The position numbers were made by a program, and so were the translations under genes. DNA of 64,000 nucleotides from CAVYGM01 sp963768025. GTDB lineage: Bacteria > Bacteroidota > Bacteroidia > Cytophagales > Spirosomataceae. The notes under the pieces are model-generated. The model was given only the letters and a program-made list of their open reading frames with translations, ran no database searches and was not told the DNA's origin. Location of the stretch: positions 186,001-250,000 of the forward strand of contig CAVYGM010000026.1 of NCBI GenBank assembly GCA_963768025.1, written 5' to 3'. Below are positions 1 to 9,584 of the stretch, piece by piece. Numbering within the stretch: the stretch's first letter is position 1; every line of letters starts with the position of its first letter.

Positions 1-104
1 CCATGAACGCCATGACCTTCCGCGCCGGCCTCGAAGAATCTATTCGAAGAAATGTACCCGGCGTTACGAAGGTAGAAGCCGTCAATGTACCCAGCTTGGT
101 ATAA
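1..104 (+). CDS. NifU-like Fe-S scaffold protein, C-terminal fragment
   Basis: Only the last 33 codons are inside the window, read from base 3 and ending at TAA 102-104. The residues (AMTFRAGLEE... VPGVTKVEAVNV) match the tail of the NifU C-terminal domain, where a short helix follows the cluster-binding CxxC and the chain ends in a beta strand with a valine-rich VEAVN-type end. Proteins with this domain carry Fe-S clusters to apo-proteins in the cytoplasm. The CxxC itself would lie left of the window and cannot be checked. A terminator hairpin follows, so this gene is not co-transcribed with the next one. Confidence 0.6.
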   Translation, partial: MNAMTFRAGLEESIRRNVPGVTKVEAVNVPSLV

Positions 105-134
105 GCAGTAGCGCTTTCGTATTCTATTCAGTAG

Positions 135-180
135 GCTCCCTACGGGTTTTGTAGACCTGTTGGGAGCTTTTGTTGTTTTT
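135..180 (+). terminator. Rho-independent terminator after the NifU-like gene
   Basis: A hairpin with outer stem GCTCCC/GGGAGC and inner stem CGGGT/ACCTG (one G-T pair) is followed by TTTTGTTGTTTTTTT. It lies 30 bases after the stop codon and closes the upstream unit. Confidence 0.7.
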
Positions 181-270
181 TTGGTACTTTAACCAAAAGT
201 TGGAGAACCTGCTTTTCATAATCCGGCCCTTCCCCTTATCTTGCGAATTGGTCCTAAAATAGCGTAATTT

Positions 271-2004
271 ATGCGTATTGGCATTTTTTTTGGCGGTCCC
301 TCCCGCGAGCGTGAAATTTCTTTTGCCGGTGGCAAAACCGCCTACGAGCACCTGGATAAATCCCTTTTCACGGCTGTCCCTATTTTTGTGGATAGCTTCG
401 GAAGATTTATCAAGGTACAGCCCGAGGTGCTTTACAAACCTACCATCCGTGATTTTTTCCCTGGCCCAGGTCAACAAATGGAGGGGTATAGTCTTTACGT
501 TGAATCCTTCCCATCCCTGGCCACCGAAAAGGTACCTGCCGAAATCGGCGAATTGCTGCTTCCGCATCAATTTGGGCAGCACATGGACTTTGCTTTCCTA
601 GCCATGCATGGTCCCGACTGCGAGGATGGGGCCATTCAGGGGTTGTTGGAGTGGTACCGCATCCCTTACAGTGGACCGGGACTGACGGGATCGTCGGTGA
701 GCATTGATAAAATATTGCAGAACGAGATGATTTCCTTGGTCAATGGCCAACAGAAGAAAACCTGTGTGGTGGGTCACGAGGAATGGACAACCAAAAATAG
801 ACAGGAGATATTTACCCAGGTAAAGCAGGAATTAGGGATTCCAATTGTAGTCAAAGCCCCTCATCAGGGATCGTCCATTGGGGTAGCCATTGTGCAGCAG
901 GATGATTTTGTTCTCTTTGAAAAAGCCATGAACCAGTGTTTTTTTCAACTTGAAATCACCGCCACTGAGTGGCGAGCTTTTACGACCGAAGAAAAAGCCA
1001 ACTGGGGTCAGCGGATGGCCAATCTGGACGAGGGCATTGGCTTTCCGGTGGTAGTTGAGGGGCAGCTGATGTACGATCCGGTAGCCTTACTCGATTTCCT
1101 TGATAAAGCGTTTGCGGAGGGCGAGGGAACGCGGGTGCTTTCCAGTATTAATGCTGAGGATCAAGTGCTACTGGAGACGTTTTTGCGAGGCCAGGAGTTT
1201 TCGTGTGGTTGCATTCAACTAGCCAATGGTCAACCTTTTGCCCTACCACCCACCGAGGTGATAAAAGTAGTGGAGGTTTTTGATTTTAATTCAAAATACA
1301 AACCGGGGGCTACCCGCAAACGGATCCCCGTAGAAACAACTTTCGAATCCAACCAGGCTATTCGGGACGTGATTGCGCTCGTGTTTGGTAGGCTGGGAAT
1401 GAATGTGTGCGCCAGAATCGACGGGTTTCTGACGCCGGATGGGGATGTGCTCTTGCACGATCCCAATACCATACCTGGTATGTCGCCAACCTCCCTTATA
1501 TTCAAACAAATGGCCGAGATTGGGCTCAACGTAACCCAATCTATTACCTACTTTATCCGGCAGTCGATTCGGGAACGAATTCGAACCGGTAAGGATACCT
1601 CTGGGTTGCGCACCTTATTGTCGGAGTTGGACCAAAAAATTCAGGCAAGGGTGCAGCAGACAAAGCCCAGGAGAGGTATTTTGATCAAAGCCAATGATGG
1701 GGAGTACAGCAAGGCTCAAAAAATAATGGGTAAGCTGGGTGCGGAGGGCGTGTACGAGGCAGTACCGGTGTTGGAGGCTGGTCCCAACGAGTACTATATC
1801 CTGCCATTGCCGTTGATGTTTAAAGAATACGTGGAAGATGTCCTTATGGAATGTCGCCGGGAGCGTAACGCAGTACTGGCTCTAACCTCGCGCGAAGGGA
1901 TGTCCCTGACGGAGTGGTACGGCGGTAGCCTCGATCTGAGGCCCAAAATGGTGGAGAACATCGACCGGATGGAGGCGATAGATAGTTGGGAATCGGTCGA
2001 GTAA
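271..2004 (+). CDS. D-alanine--D-alanine ligase-like ATP-grasp protein, long form
   Basis: The 577-residue protein has the plan of a D-Ala-D-Ala ligase: an N-terminal FFGGPSREREIS segment (residues 6-18), HGPDCEDGAIQG (about 113-124), a glycine-rich ATP-grasp loop APHQGSSIGV (196-205), RIDGFL and a metal-site segment HDPNTIPGM (about 396-404). Ddl enzymes are usually 300-370 residues, so this one is much longer. There is an insertion of about 60 residues after the ATP-grasp loop and a tail of more than 100 residues after about 460. The usual Glu of the E-x-N-T-x-P-G metal motif is Asp here. No cell-wall genes are adjacent, so it may join a substrate other than D-Ala-D-Ala. The ligase fold is well supported; the substrate is not. 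Confidence 0.75.
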   Translation: MRIGIFFGGPSREREISFAGGKTAYEHLDKSLFTAVPIFVDSFGRFIKVQPEVLYKPTIRDFFPGPGQQMEGYSLYVESFPSLATEKVPAEIGELLLPHQFGQHMDFAFLAMHGPDCEDGAIQGLLEWYRIPYSGPGLTGSSVSIDKILQNEMISLVNGQQKKTCVVGHEEWTTKNRQEIFTQVKQELGIPIVVKAPHQGSSIGVAIVQQDDFVLFEKAMNQCFFQLEITATEWRAFTTEEKANWGQRMANLDEGIGFPVVVEGQLMYDPVALLDFLDKAFAEGEGTRVLSSINAEDQVLLETFLRGQEFSCGCIQLANGQPFALPPTEVIKVVEVFDFNSKYKPGATRKRIPVETTFESNQAIRDVIALVFGRLGMNVCARIDGFLTPDGDVLLHDPNTIPGMSPTSLIFKQMAEIGLNVTQSITYFIRQSIRERIRTGKDTSGLRTLLSELDQKIQARVQQTKPRRGILIKANDGEYSKAQKIMGKLGAEGVYEAVPVLEAGPNEYYILPLPLMFKEYVEDVLMECRRERNAVLALTSREGMSLTEWYGGSLDLRPKMVENIDRMEAIDSWESVE

Positions 2005-2063
2005 TAAAGGCTGCGTGCTATTAGCCCCTCAAATTGTCCTATTCAAGCCCATTAATAGTCATT

Positions 2064-2077
2064 TTGATAAAAATCAA
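2064..2077. promoter_or_regulatory. FNR/CRP-type palindrome TTGAT-N4-ATCAA
   Basis: A perfect TTGAT AAAA ATCAA palindrome lies 84 bases before the GH63 start and just upstream of a TACATTTG -7 box. This is the classic half-site spacing of FNR-family regulators. No such regulator is encoded in the window, so function is inferred. Similar sites occur at 39975 and 52721. Confidence 0.4.
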
Positions 2078-2091
2078 CAAACTGAATTTCT

Positions 2092-2099
2092 TACATTTG
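2092..2099 (+). promoter_or_regulatory. Bacteroidota -7 box (TACATTTG) for the GH63 gene
   Basis: Perfect match to TAnnTTTG, 62 bases before the start codon. The nearest upstream TTG (2064-2066) is 25 bases away, slightly beyond the usual spacing, so only the -7 element is firm. Confidence 0.45.
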
Positions 2100-2161
2100 T
2101 TTACTGCGGGTTTGGAAAAAAAACTTCGTTTGTAAATTCCTCCTGAAAAAATTAAATACTA

Positions 2162-4873
2162 ATGGCAAATAGTGCTGAAAAAGTAAGATTGACCCTTCAA
2201 AAAGAAAACAAAGGTTGGAAAAAATGGGGGCCGTATCTTTCGGAGCGACAATGGGGAACCGTGCGGGAAGATTATAGTAGCAACGGCGATGCCTGGAACT
2301 ACATTACCCACGAGATGGCGCGTTCCAAAGCCTACCGCTGGGGTGAAGAGGGGATTGGAGGTTTTTCGGATAGCAAACAGCACATCTGTCTTTCTTTTGC
2401 CTTTTGGAATCATAAGGACAAAATGGTGAAGGAAAGGATCTTTGGCCTCACCAACACCGAAGCCAACCACGGTGAGGACGTGAAAGAAATGTATTATTAC
2501 CTGGATAATACACCCACGCACTCCTACATGAAAATGCTGTACAAGTACCCGCAGAATGCATTTCCCTACGATAAAATCAGGCAAGAGAACGCCCGACGGG
2601 GGAAAAATGAGGCGGAATACGAAATTATGGACACCGGCATTTTCGATAAAGATGAGTACTTTGACATCTTTATGGAGTATGCCAAAGCCGACGAGGAGGA
2701 TATCATGGTTCGGCTCACCATCCACAATCGTGGGCCCAAAGATGCTCCGCTCACTATTTTGCCCACCATTGCGTTCAGAAATACCTGGTCGTGGGGCTAC
2801 GAGGCCTTTGACTACAAACCGATCATGAACGGGATTGCCAATCGGCTGATTGAAGTAAATCACCGTAAGCACGGGAAATTCAATTATTTCCTGGACCAGC
2901 CCGACGAGCTGATGTTTTGTGAAAACGAAACCAACTTCAAAAAGCTTTACGGAACGGCAAACAGTACCGCCTTCCCCAAAGACGGGATCAATGATTATAT
3001 TGTCAGTGGCGGCAAAACCAGCACGATAAACCCCAACAATATTGGTACCAAAGCGGCCGGACGGTTCACCCGAACCATCAAGGCGGGGGAAAGTATTACG
3101 ATCCGGTTGCGCTTTGTGAACCATACCTTTTCCGAACCTTTTGGCGGTTTTGACGACCTGTTCGATAAGCGAATTCGGGAAGCTGACGAATTCTACCACG
3201 AAATTCAGAAGGATGTGAAGGATAAAGAGCTGCTCTCCATCCAACGGCAAGCTTACGCCGGAATGCTTTGGAGCAAGCAATTCTACTATTTTAATGTGTA
3301 CGAATGGCTGAAAGGCGATCCCTCTCATCCGGAGCCCGCCTTCGGACGGAAATGGGGACGTAACTCCGGTTGGAAACATTTGTACTCAGCCAACCTTATT
3401 TCCATGCCGGATAAATGGGAATACCCCTGGTTTGCCGCCTGGGACCTGGCCTTTCATTGCATACCCCTGGCCAGGGTGGATGCTGACTTTGCCAAGCGGC
3501 AGTTGGAAATCCTGTTGCGCGAGTACTACATGCACCCCAATGGTCAGATTCCGGCCTATGAATGGAATTTTTCGGATGTGAATCCGCCCGTGCACGCCTG
3601 GGCTACCTGGAAGGTGTACGAGATAGACCGCGAACAGAACGATGGGGTAGGGGACATTGAATTTTTGGAAAAAATATTTCATAAGTTGCTCCTGAACTTT
3701 ACCTGGTGGGTAAATCAGAAGGATGAAACCGGAAATAATATATTCAGCGGTGGGTTTCTCGGCCTTGATAATATTGGGGTGTTTGACCGGTCCACGCCCA
3801 TGCCTTTCGGTGGGAAACTGGAACAGGCGGATGCTACGGGTTGGATGGCCATGTATACGCTCAACATGCTGCGGATTTCCGTTGAAATTTCCCTGAAGCA
3901 TACGGTTTATCAGGATATGTCTTCCAAGTTTTTTGAGCATTTCCTCTACATAGCCGGGGCCATGGAAAACATGGGCGACAAAAACTCCACCATCAGCCTG
4001 TGGGATGAGGTAGATCAGTTTTACTACGATGTGATTCACATTCCCGATGGGCAAAGTATATTGCTGAAAGTTAGGTCTATTGTGGGACTTATTCCTTTGT
4101 TTGCGGTGGAAATCCTTGATCCGCAGATGCTGGAAAAAATGCCCATATTTAAGCGAAGGGTGGAGTGGGTATTGGCCAACCGTCCCGATCTGGCCCGGTT
4201 GATTTCCCGCTGGTTTGAGTCAGGGAAAGGCGAGAATCGCCTCCTGGCCATATTGAGAGGGCACCGGATGAAAATGATCATGAAACGAATGCTGGATGAA
4301 AAGGAGTTTTTGTCTGACTACGGGGTGCGGGCCTTATCCAAATTCCACGAAGAGAATCCGTACAAGTTCTTCATCAATGGGGAAGTATTGCAGGTAGGCT
4401 ACACACCCGCTGAGGCCCTTACGGACATCATGGGCGGCAATTCCAACTGGCGGGGTCCCATCTGGTTTCCGTTGAATTACCTGGTTTTTGACTCCTTAAT
4501 GAAGTTTCATTCCTACTACGGGGATGATTATGAAGTAGAGTACCCAACCAACTCGGGGAATCTGACGACGATTGACAAGGCGGCTATCGGAATAGCGGAT
4601 CGGTTAATTGGGATTTTCAAAAGGGATGAAAATGATACCCGGCCCGCCTACGGGAATAATGAAAAATTGCAAAATGACCCTCATTTCCGCGATTATATTC
4701 TGTTTTATGAATATTTTCACGGGGACAATGGCCGGGGATGCGGGGCAAATCATCAGACGGGCTGGACGGGACTGATCGCCGAGCTGATCCTTAAAACCTC
4801 GCAGGCGCGGGCCCACGCGGCGGCCTCTGGTAGCCAACGGCCAGAACCCGTTTTGGTGGTGGATAAAGAGTAG
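2162..4873 (+). CDS. GH63-type (MGH1-like) glucosidase
   Basis: This 903-residue protein belongs to the bacterial branch of glycoside hydrolase family 63 / mannosylglycerate-hydrolase-like alpha-glycosidases. It has an N-terminal beta-rich half (to about residue 390) and an (alpha/alpha)6 barrel with characteristic segments WDLAFHCIPLARVDADFA (about 427), IPAYEWNFSDVNPPVHAWA (about 465), GGNSNWRGPIWFPLNYLV (about 760) and CGANHQTGWTGL (about 860). No signal peptide is visible, so it is probably cytoplasmic and may trim alpha-glucosides or compatible solutes. The phosphoglucomutase gene starts 58 bases downstream on the same strand, which suggests one unit that feeds glucose into central metabolism. 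The exact substrate cannot be read from sequence. Confidence 0.85.
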   Translation: MANSAEKVRLTLQKENKGWKKWGPYLSERQWGTVREDYSSNGDAWNYITHEMARSKAYRWGEEGIGGFSDSKQHICLSFAFWNHKDKMVKERIFGLTNTEANHGEDVKEMYYYLDNTPTHSYMKMLYKYPQNAFPYDKIRQENARRGKNEAEYEIMDTGIFDKDEYFDIFMEYAKADEEDIMVRLTIHNRGPKDAPLTILPTIAFRNTWSWGYEAFDYKPIMNGIANRLIEVNHRKHGKFNYFLDQPDELMFCENETNFKKLYGTANSTAFPKDGINDYIVSGGKTSTINPNNIGTKAAGRFTRTIKAGESITIRLRFVNHTFSEPFGGFDDLFDKRIREADEFYHEIQKDVKDKELLSIQRQAYAGMLWSKQFYYFNVYEWLKGDPSHPEPAFGRKWGRNSGWKHLYSANLISMPDKWEYPWFAAWDLAFHCIPLARVDADFAKRQLEILLREYYMHPNGQIPAYEWNFSDVNPPVHAWATWKVYEIDREQNDGVGDIEFLEKIFHKLLLNFTWWVNQKDETGNNIFSGGFLGLDNIGVFDRSTPMPFGGKLEQADATGWMAMYTLNMLRISVEISLKHTVYQDMSSKFFEHFLYIAGAMENMGDKNSTISLWDEVDQFYYDVIHIPDGQSILLKVRSIVGLIPLFAVEILDPQMLEKMPIFKRRVEWVLANRPDLARLISRWFESGKGENRLLAILRGHRMKMIMKRMLDEKEFLSDYGVRALSKFHEENPYKFFINGEVLQVGYTPAEALTDIMGGNSNWRGPIWFPLNYLVFDSLMKFHSYYGDDYEVEYPTNSGNLTTIDKAAIGIADRLIGIFKRDENDTRPAYGNNEKLQNDPHFRDYILFYEYFHGDNGRGCGANHQTGWTGLIAELILKTSQARAHAAASGSQRPEPVLVVDKE

Positions 4874-4931
4874 GATTACTGTACATTTGCTAATTATCGA
4901 TTTATACTCTAACTATATTCTGCTTGAAAAA

Positions 4932-6695
4932 ATGGCCGTACAACTAGAATCTACCGTTGAAGAAAAAGTAAATTCATGGCTGGAAGGAAGCTATGATGAA
5001 GAAACAAAATCTGCGATCCAGAGCCTCATTGACCAGGGAGCAACGACCGAATTGACGGATGCTTTCTACAAAGATTTGGAGTTTGGAACGGGTGGGCTTC
5101 GGGGATTAATTGGAATAGGCTCCAACCGAATGAACCGATACACCGTAGGGACGGCCACCCAAGGTTTGGCGAACTACCTGAACAAGGCCTTTCCGGATGA
5201 AACGATCAAGGTAGCAGTAGCCTACGATTCCCGGATAAAATCAGATGAATTTTCGAATATTATTGCCGATATTTTTTCAGCAAATGGGATTACGGTCTAT
5301 CTTTTTGAGTCCCTACGTCCAACGCCCGAGCTCTCCTTCACCATCCGGAAACTCGATTGCCACAGCGGAGTAGTGGTTACGGCTTCGCACAACCCCAAAG
5401 AATACAACGGCTACAAAGCTTACTGGGTGGATGGGTCGCAGGTAGTGGCTCCTCACGATGCCAACATCATTAAGGAAGTAAATGCCATTACTTCGGTGGA
5501 CCAAATAAAATTCGAGGGAAACCCTGATTTGATTCATTCCATCGGCGAGGAAATTGACAAGCAATACGTGGACCATATTCTTTCGCTCTCGATCTCGAAA
5601 GGGGCGATCGAGCGTCAGAAAAATACTAAAATCGTGTATACACCCATCCACGGGACGGGTGTGAAGTTGGTTCCGCGTACCCTGGCCGCCATGGGATTTG
5701 AGAACGTAACCGTGATTCAGGAGCAGGCCGAACCCAACGGCAACGGGCAGTTTCCAACGGTAGTATATCCCAACCCCGAAGAAAGCGAGGCGATGACGCT
5801 GGCCATGGAAAAAGCCAGGGAAATTGATGCCGACCTTATTTTGGGTACCGATCCGGATAGCGACCGGGTAGGCATTGGAGCCAAAAACCACCATGGTGAG
5901 TTGCAGCTACTGAATGGCAATCAAACGGCTAGCCTCCTCATCTACTACTTGCTTTCCGCCTGGAAGGACGCTCACAAGCTCACAGGAAATCAGTTTGTGT
6001 GTAAAACCATCGTTACTACCGATCTCATCGACAACATGGCCGATGCGTTCGGCGTGAAATGCTACAATACCCTCACTGGTTTTAAGTACATAGCGCAGGT
6101 AATTCGGGAGAAAGAAGGTCTTGAAGAATTTATCGGTGGCGGTGAGGAAAGCTATGGGTACCTGATTGGGGACGCTGTACGGGACAAGGATGCCATAGCT
6201 TCCTGTGCCATCATAGCCGAGCTGACCGCCTACGCCAAGGACAAAGGGTTGAGCTTGTTTGACATGCTGATGGAAATTTATAAGCAGTTTGGCTTCTATT
6301 ATGAAGGGCTTATTTCCATCACGAAAAAAGGGAAGAGCGGCGCGGATGAAATTCAACAGATGATGGCTGACTTCCGGGCCAATCCGCCCAAAACCCTGGC
6401 GGGTGCGCCGGTCATTCGCATGGATGATTACAAGGCCTTGACCAATACCGATTTGCGTACGGGTACCGTATTTACCATTCCTTCGGGCCAGATGGGTATA
6501 GAATCTTCCAACGTGCTCCAATTCTTTACCACCGACGGCACCAAATTTACCTGCCGCCCGTCCGGTACCGAACCCAAGATCAAATTCTACGTGGGGGTTC
6601 GTGGTAACCTGGAAAACAACGAAGATTTTGATACCGTATACGCCAGCCTGAAAGAAAAAGTAAAGGCAATTGGTCAGGAATTAGGGTTGCAATAA
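4932..6695 (+). CDS. Phosphoglucomutase/phosphomannomutase (alpha-D-phosphohexomutase)
   Basis: It interconverts hexose 1- and 6-phosphates. All four active-site elements are visible: the phosphoserine loop TASHNP (about residue 149), the metal loop DPDSDR (about 307), the sugar loop GGGEESYGY (about 401) and the phosphate loop RPSGTEPK (about 541). The length (587 residues) fits the larger PGM2-like bacterial group. I start it at ATG 4932. The reading frame extends to a TTG at 4887, but those 15 extra residues look like leader sequence, not protein. It follows the GH63 gene and is closed by a strong hairpin at 6710. Family assignment is firm; glucose versus mannose preference is open. Confidence 0.9.
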   Translation: MAVQLESTVEEKVNSWLEGSYDEETKSAIQSLIDQGATTELTDAFYKDLEFGTGGLRGLIGIGSNRMNRYTVGTATQGLANYLNKAFPDETIKVAVAYDSRIKSDEFSNIIADIFSANGITVYLFESLRPTPELSFTIRKLDCHSGVVVTASHNPKEYNGYKAYWVDGSQVVAPHDANIIKEVNAITSVDQIKFEGNPDLIHSIGEEIDKQYVDHILSLSISKGAIERQKNTKIVYTPIHGTGVKLVPRTLAAMGFENVTVIQEQAEPNGNGQFPTVVYPNPEESEAMTLAMEKAREIDADLILGTDPDSDRVGIGAKNHHGELQLLNGNQTASLLIYYLLSAWKDAHKLTGNQFVCKTIVTTDLIDNMADAFGVKCYNTLTGFKYIAQVIREKEGLEEFIGGGEESYGYLIGDAVRDKDAIASCAIIAELTAYAKDKGLSLFDMLMEIYKQFGFYYEGLISITKKGKSGADEIQQMMADFRANPPKTLAGAPVIRMDDYKALTNTDLRTGTVFTIPSGQMGIESSNVLQFFTTDGTKFTCRPSGTEPKIKFYVGVRGNLENNEDFDTVYASLKEKVKAIGQELGLQ

Positions 6696-6709
6696 ATCAT
6701 CATTTCATA

Positions 6710-6747
6710 AAAAATCCCCCTTCCGAGTAGGCGAAGGGGGATTTTTT
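6710..6747. terminator. Bidirectional terminator between phosphohexomutase and Gfo/Idh genes
   Basis: Hairpin AAATCCCCCTTC / GAAGGGGGATTT with T-runs on both strands. It sits between two convergent genes and can stop both. Confidence 0.85.
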
Positions 6748-6822
6748 TATTGCTCGCTAGGGTCACTACAAGAATAATATTCAACTAGAAGCACCTGATT
6801 GCTGGTCTACAGCCCATACACC

Positions 6823-7860
6823 CTAATAACTAATAGTCGTCTGACGCTGGCTACTTTCGAATGCCAGGTCAATAACCCGGGTGGTTCTAAGGATTTCTTC
6901 GGGTTTTACGCTCGCTTCTTTTCCGTACACGATGGAATCATACACCGAGTCGTAGAAGCCCATGTAGTTGCCCGCCTCACTTTGCACGATTCCGGTGAAG
7001 GCGTCGCTGTGAAGGGTACCCCAACGGTCTTCAGGTTCCATGCCCCAGTCGGCAGTATTAGGAAGGACATCTTGGCGCAATATTTCCTCCTGAACATCCA
7101 GGCCGCGCTTGATAAAGGTACCCTTGGTTCCATGGATGGCGTAACGCAGACTATTTTCGTATACCATCAGGCTGGATTTGACCAGCACTACTTTATCTTC
7201 ATAGCCTAACTGAATGGTAAAATAATCGTCAACCGAACTATTTTCACGCACACTTTTTATGGTAGCGGTTACGGTTAAGGGGGTTCCAAAAAGGACAAAA
7301 GCCTGGTCGAGTAGGTGGGGCCCGAGGTTGTACACATTTCCACTACCTTCGGCTTGCTTTTCCTTCCAGGTATCGGACAGGACGGCTGGTCTGAACCGGT
7401 CATAGCGACTTTCGTATTCCACCACATTCCCCAATTTTCCCTCCTGGATCAATTTTTGAATCGTTAGAAAGTCAGAATCCCAGCGACGATTCTGATAGGC
7501 CGTAGCTACCAGTTCGTTACGTTCGGCCACTTCGAAGAGCTGTCGGGCTTCCTTTTCAGAATTGGCAAAGGGTTTCTCTATCACCACGTGTTTTCCATTT
7601 TCCAGGGCGTCCATGGCATACGAAAAATGGGTATCATTGGGAGTACATATAAAGACCAGGTCAATGGAGGTATCCGAGAGCAGTTCCTCCACGGATCTGG
7701 CGTTTTCGATGGTTGGATCGAACTCCTGAGCCTCGTTCTTGCTTCGCTCAACAACTTTTTTTAACTTAAATCGGGGATTTATGGAAAGGAAGGGGGCATG
7801 AAAATACCTTCCTGAGAGACCAAAACCAATTAGACCTACATTTAGAATGCGTTCTGTCAT
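6823..7860 (-). CDS. Gfo/Idh/MocA family NAD(P)-dependent oxidoreductase
   Basis: The 345-residue protein begins with a Rossmann fold: VGLIGFGLSGRYFHAPF (residues 8-24) is the dinucleotide loop typical of this family. Next come ICTPNDTHF (about 71) and the EKPFA motif (about 94-98) whose Lys contacts the substrate and cofactor. The C-terminal half is the alpha/beta substrate domain. Members oxidise or reduce sugars, inositols and related polyols in the cytoplasm. No signal peptide is present, unlike the secreted Tat-dependent members. It is transcribed alone, convergent with the phosphohexomutase and divergent from ald. Substrate unknown. Confidence 0.88.
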   Translation of the reverse strand: MTERILNVGLIGFGLSGRYFHAPFLSINPRFKLKKVVERSKNEAQEFDPTIENARSVEELLSDTSIDLVFICTPNDTHFSYAMDALENGKHVVIEKPFANSEKEARQLFEVAERNELVATAYQNRRWDSDFLTIQKLIQEGKLGNVVEYESRYDRFRPAVLSDTWKEKQAEGSGNVYNLGPHLLDQAFVLFGTPLTVTATIKSVRENSSVDDYFTIQLGYEDKVVLVKSSLMVYENSLRYAIHGTKGTFIKRGLDVQEEILRQDVLPNTADWGMEPEDRWGTLHSDAFTGIVQSEAGNYMGFYDSVYDSIVYGKEASVKPEEILRTTRVIDLAFESSQRQTTISY

Positions 7861-8263
7861 AATGAATACGTGATGAATATTACGGAAGAAAATTGTGTAC
7901 GTGCCTTAGTAAGGAAAAGTAAAGCTGCTTTTAATAGTGCAATATAGGAAAAGACGAATTTTCTTTACCTACCCACTTCCGTATTCCCAAAAATCTGAAA
8001 AAATGAAGCATAACCCCATTTACTGGCGGGTGGATTCTGGCCACACTGAAAAGTTCTTTTGTGGAAGTATACTCCTAAAAAGATAGGTACCCCTTTGAGT
8101 GGGTTAGTTTTAATGTACACGAGCTTTGATGGTAAAAATAGCTATTTTTGCACCAGAATAGCCCGGACTCCAACCAGCTAACCCGAACCACTTTATAAAA
8201 CTGCCCTCCCAGGAAACGTGAACGTAGAATAGGGTAACTTTTTTGTAAAACGATACCAGAAAC
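7861..8263. other. Intergenic region between divergent Gfo/Idh and ald genes
   Basis: About 400 bases without a convincing gene. The only clear signal is a TAnnTTTG box for ald at 8143. A minus-strand frame across 8075-8296 has no family resemblance and runs into ald, so I do not call it. Confidence 0.5.
8143..8150 (+). promoter_or_regulatory. -7 box (TATTTTTG) for alanine dehydrogenase
   Basis: Perfect TAnnTTTG match about 113 bases before the ald start. A TTTG lies only 14 bases upstream, so the -33 element is not convincing. Confidence 0.4.
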
Positions 8264-9490
8264 ATGGCACAATCCCAAATTACCGGTTTTGAACAACTAG
8301 CCAGGCAGACCCAGCTTTACCCCCAGGAATCGCAGGTCAAGATCAAAAAGGATAATTATTCTTTATTGATTGGCTTGCCCCGTGAGATTTCGCTTCAGGA
8401 AAGCCGGATCGCACTTACCCCGGATGCCGTCACCATACTGGTACGAAACGGACACGAGGTGTTGGTGGAACGAGGGGCTGGTATCGAGGCCAATTTCCTG
8501 GATCATGAATACAGTGAGGCCGGAGCACAGCTGGTGAATGGGGCCCGGGAAGTGTACCAGGCCGACCTGATTCTTAAAATAGAACCGCTGGTGGGGGAGG
8601 AGTTCGAGTTGATTAAGTCAGGAGCTACCTTGATTTCCACGCTCAATCTGCCTGCCCTTACCAAGGATTACTTTGAACGGCTCAATCAAAAAAAGATAAC
8701 CGCCATCGGCTACGAATTCATTGAGGATCAGGTAGGGGGAATGCCCATCGTTCGGGCTATGGGCGAAATAGCCGGTAGTACAGTCCTCATGATTGCGGCC
8801 GAGTACCTGAGTAATGCCAACGGAGGTAAGGGCATTATCCTGGGGGGAATCACCGGAGTAGCTCCCACCAATGTGGTGATCATTGGCGCGGGTACGGTGG
8901 CCGAGTATGCCACCAGAGCGGCCATGGGAGTAGGAGCCGATATTAAAGTTTTTGATAATCATATTTATCGTTTGCAGCGCCTGAAGTACGCTGTTGGCCA
9001 AAATCTCTATACCTCCATTATTGATTCGGATACCCTCACCGAAGCCATATCCAGGGCGGATGTGGTGATTGGAGCCATGCGGGCCGAGGATGGCCTAAGT
9101 CCTTGCATCGTGACCGAAGAAATGGTCGGCAGAATGCGCCCCAACTCCATCATCGTGGACGTGAGCATTGACCAGGGAGGATGCTTCGAAACCTCCCGCA
9201 TGACCACGCACAAAAGCCCTACCTTCAGGCACAATGAGGTAATTCACTACTGCGTTCCGAACATTCCCTCGCGGGTAGCGCACACGGCCAGTTCGGCTTT
9301 GAGCAATATTTTTCTGCCCTTTTTGCTCCAAACCGGCACCATTGGCGGGATTGAGGAAATGATTTATGCCAATCGTTGGTTTATGAAAGGGGTGTACAGC
9401 CACCGCGGAACCTTAACAAATCCCTACATAGCTCGCAAATTCAGCATGCGGTACAAAGATCTCACGCTTCTGTTGGCGGCCCGTATGTAA
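8264..9490 (+). CDS. ald: Alanine dehydrogenase
   Basis: Reversible NAD-dependent deamination of L-alanine to pyruvate and ammonium. The 408-residue protein has the AlaDH/PNT N-terminal domain (IGLPREISLQESRIALTPDAV, split across residues 37-57; K, R and H ligand region) and the NAD-binding domain with the GAGTVAEYATRAAMGVGA loop (about 211-228) and VDVSIDQGGC (about 300). The extended N terminus (FEQLARQTQLYPQE) before the catalytic core is usual in the Bacteroidota version. A distinct small gene follows 95 bases downstream. No trans-membrane transhydrogenase part is present, which supports Ald over PntA. Confidence 0.9.
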   Translation: MAQSQITGFEQLARQTQLYPQESQVKIKKDNYSLLIGLPREISLQESRIALTPDAVTILVRNGHEVLVERGAGIEANFLDHEYSEAGAQLVNGAREVYQADLILKIEPLVGEEFELIKSGATLISTLNLPALTKDYFERLNQKKITAIGYEFIEDQVGGMPIVRAMGEIAGSTVLMIAAEYLSNANGGKGIILGGITGVAPTNVVIIGAGTVAEYATRAAMGVGADIKVFDNHIYRLQRLKYAVGQNLYTSIIDSDTLTEAISRADVVIGAMRAEDGLSPCIVTEEMVGRMRPNSIIVDVSIDQGGCFETSRMTTHKSPTFRHNEVIHYCVPNIPSRVAHTASSALSNIFLPFLLQTGTIGGIEEMIYANRWFMKGVYSHRGTLTNPYIARKFSMRYKDLTLLLAARM

Positions 9491-9584
9491 TGGTCTGGGA
9501 TTCGAGTGTAAATTTTGTTCGAGCGGAGGATCTTTTTTCTGGAAAAAATACCCGCTTACGACAACCAAAAAATCAAATAAAGAC

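Noticed and set aside
2159..3379. Long minus-strand open frame of 406 codons opposite the GH63 gene
   Set aside because: It is a mirror of a well-matched GH63 gene; the protein has low-complexity, hydrophobic runs and no family motif.
8075..8296. Minus-strand frame of 73 codons over the ald start
   Set aside because: It overlaps the conserved ald start, has no recognisable motif and no promoter.
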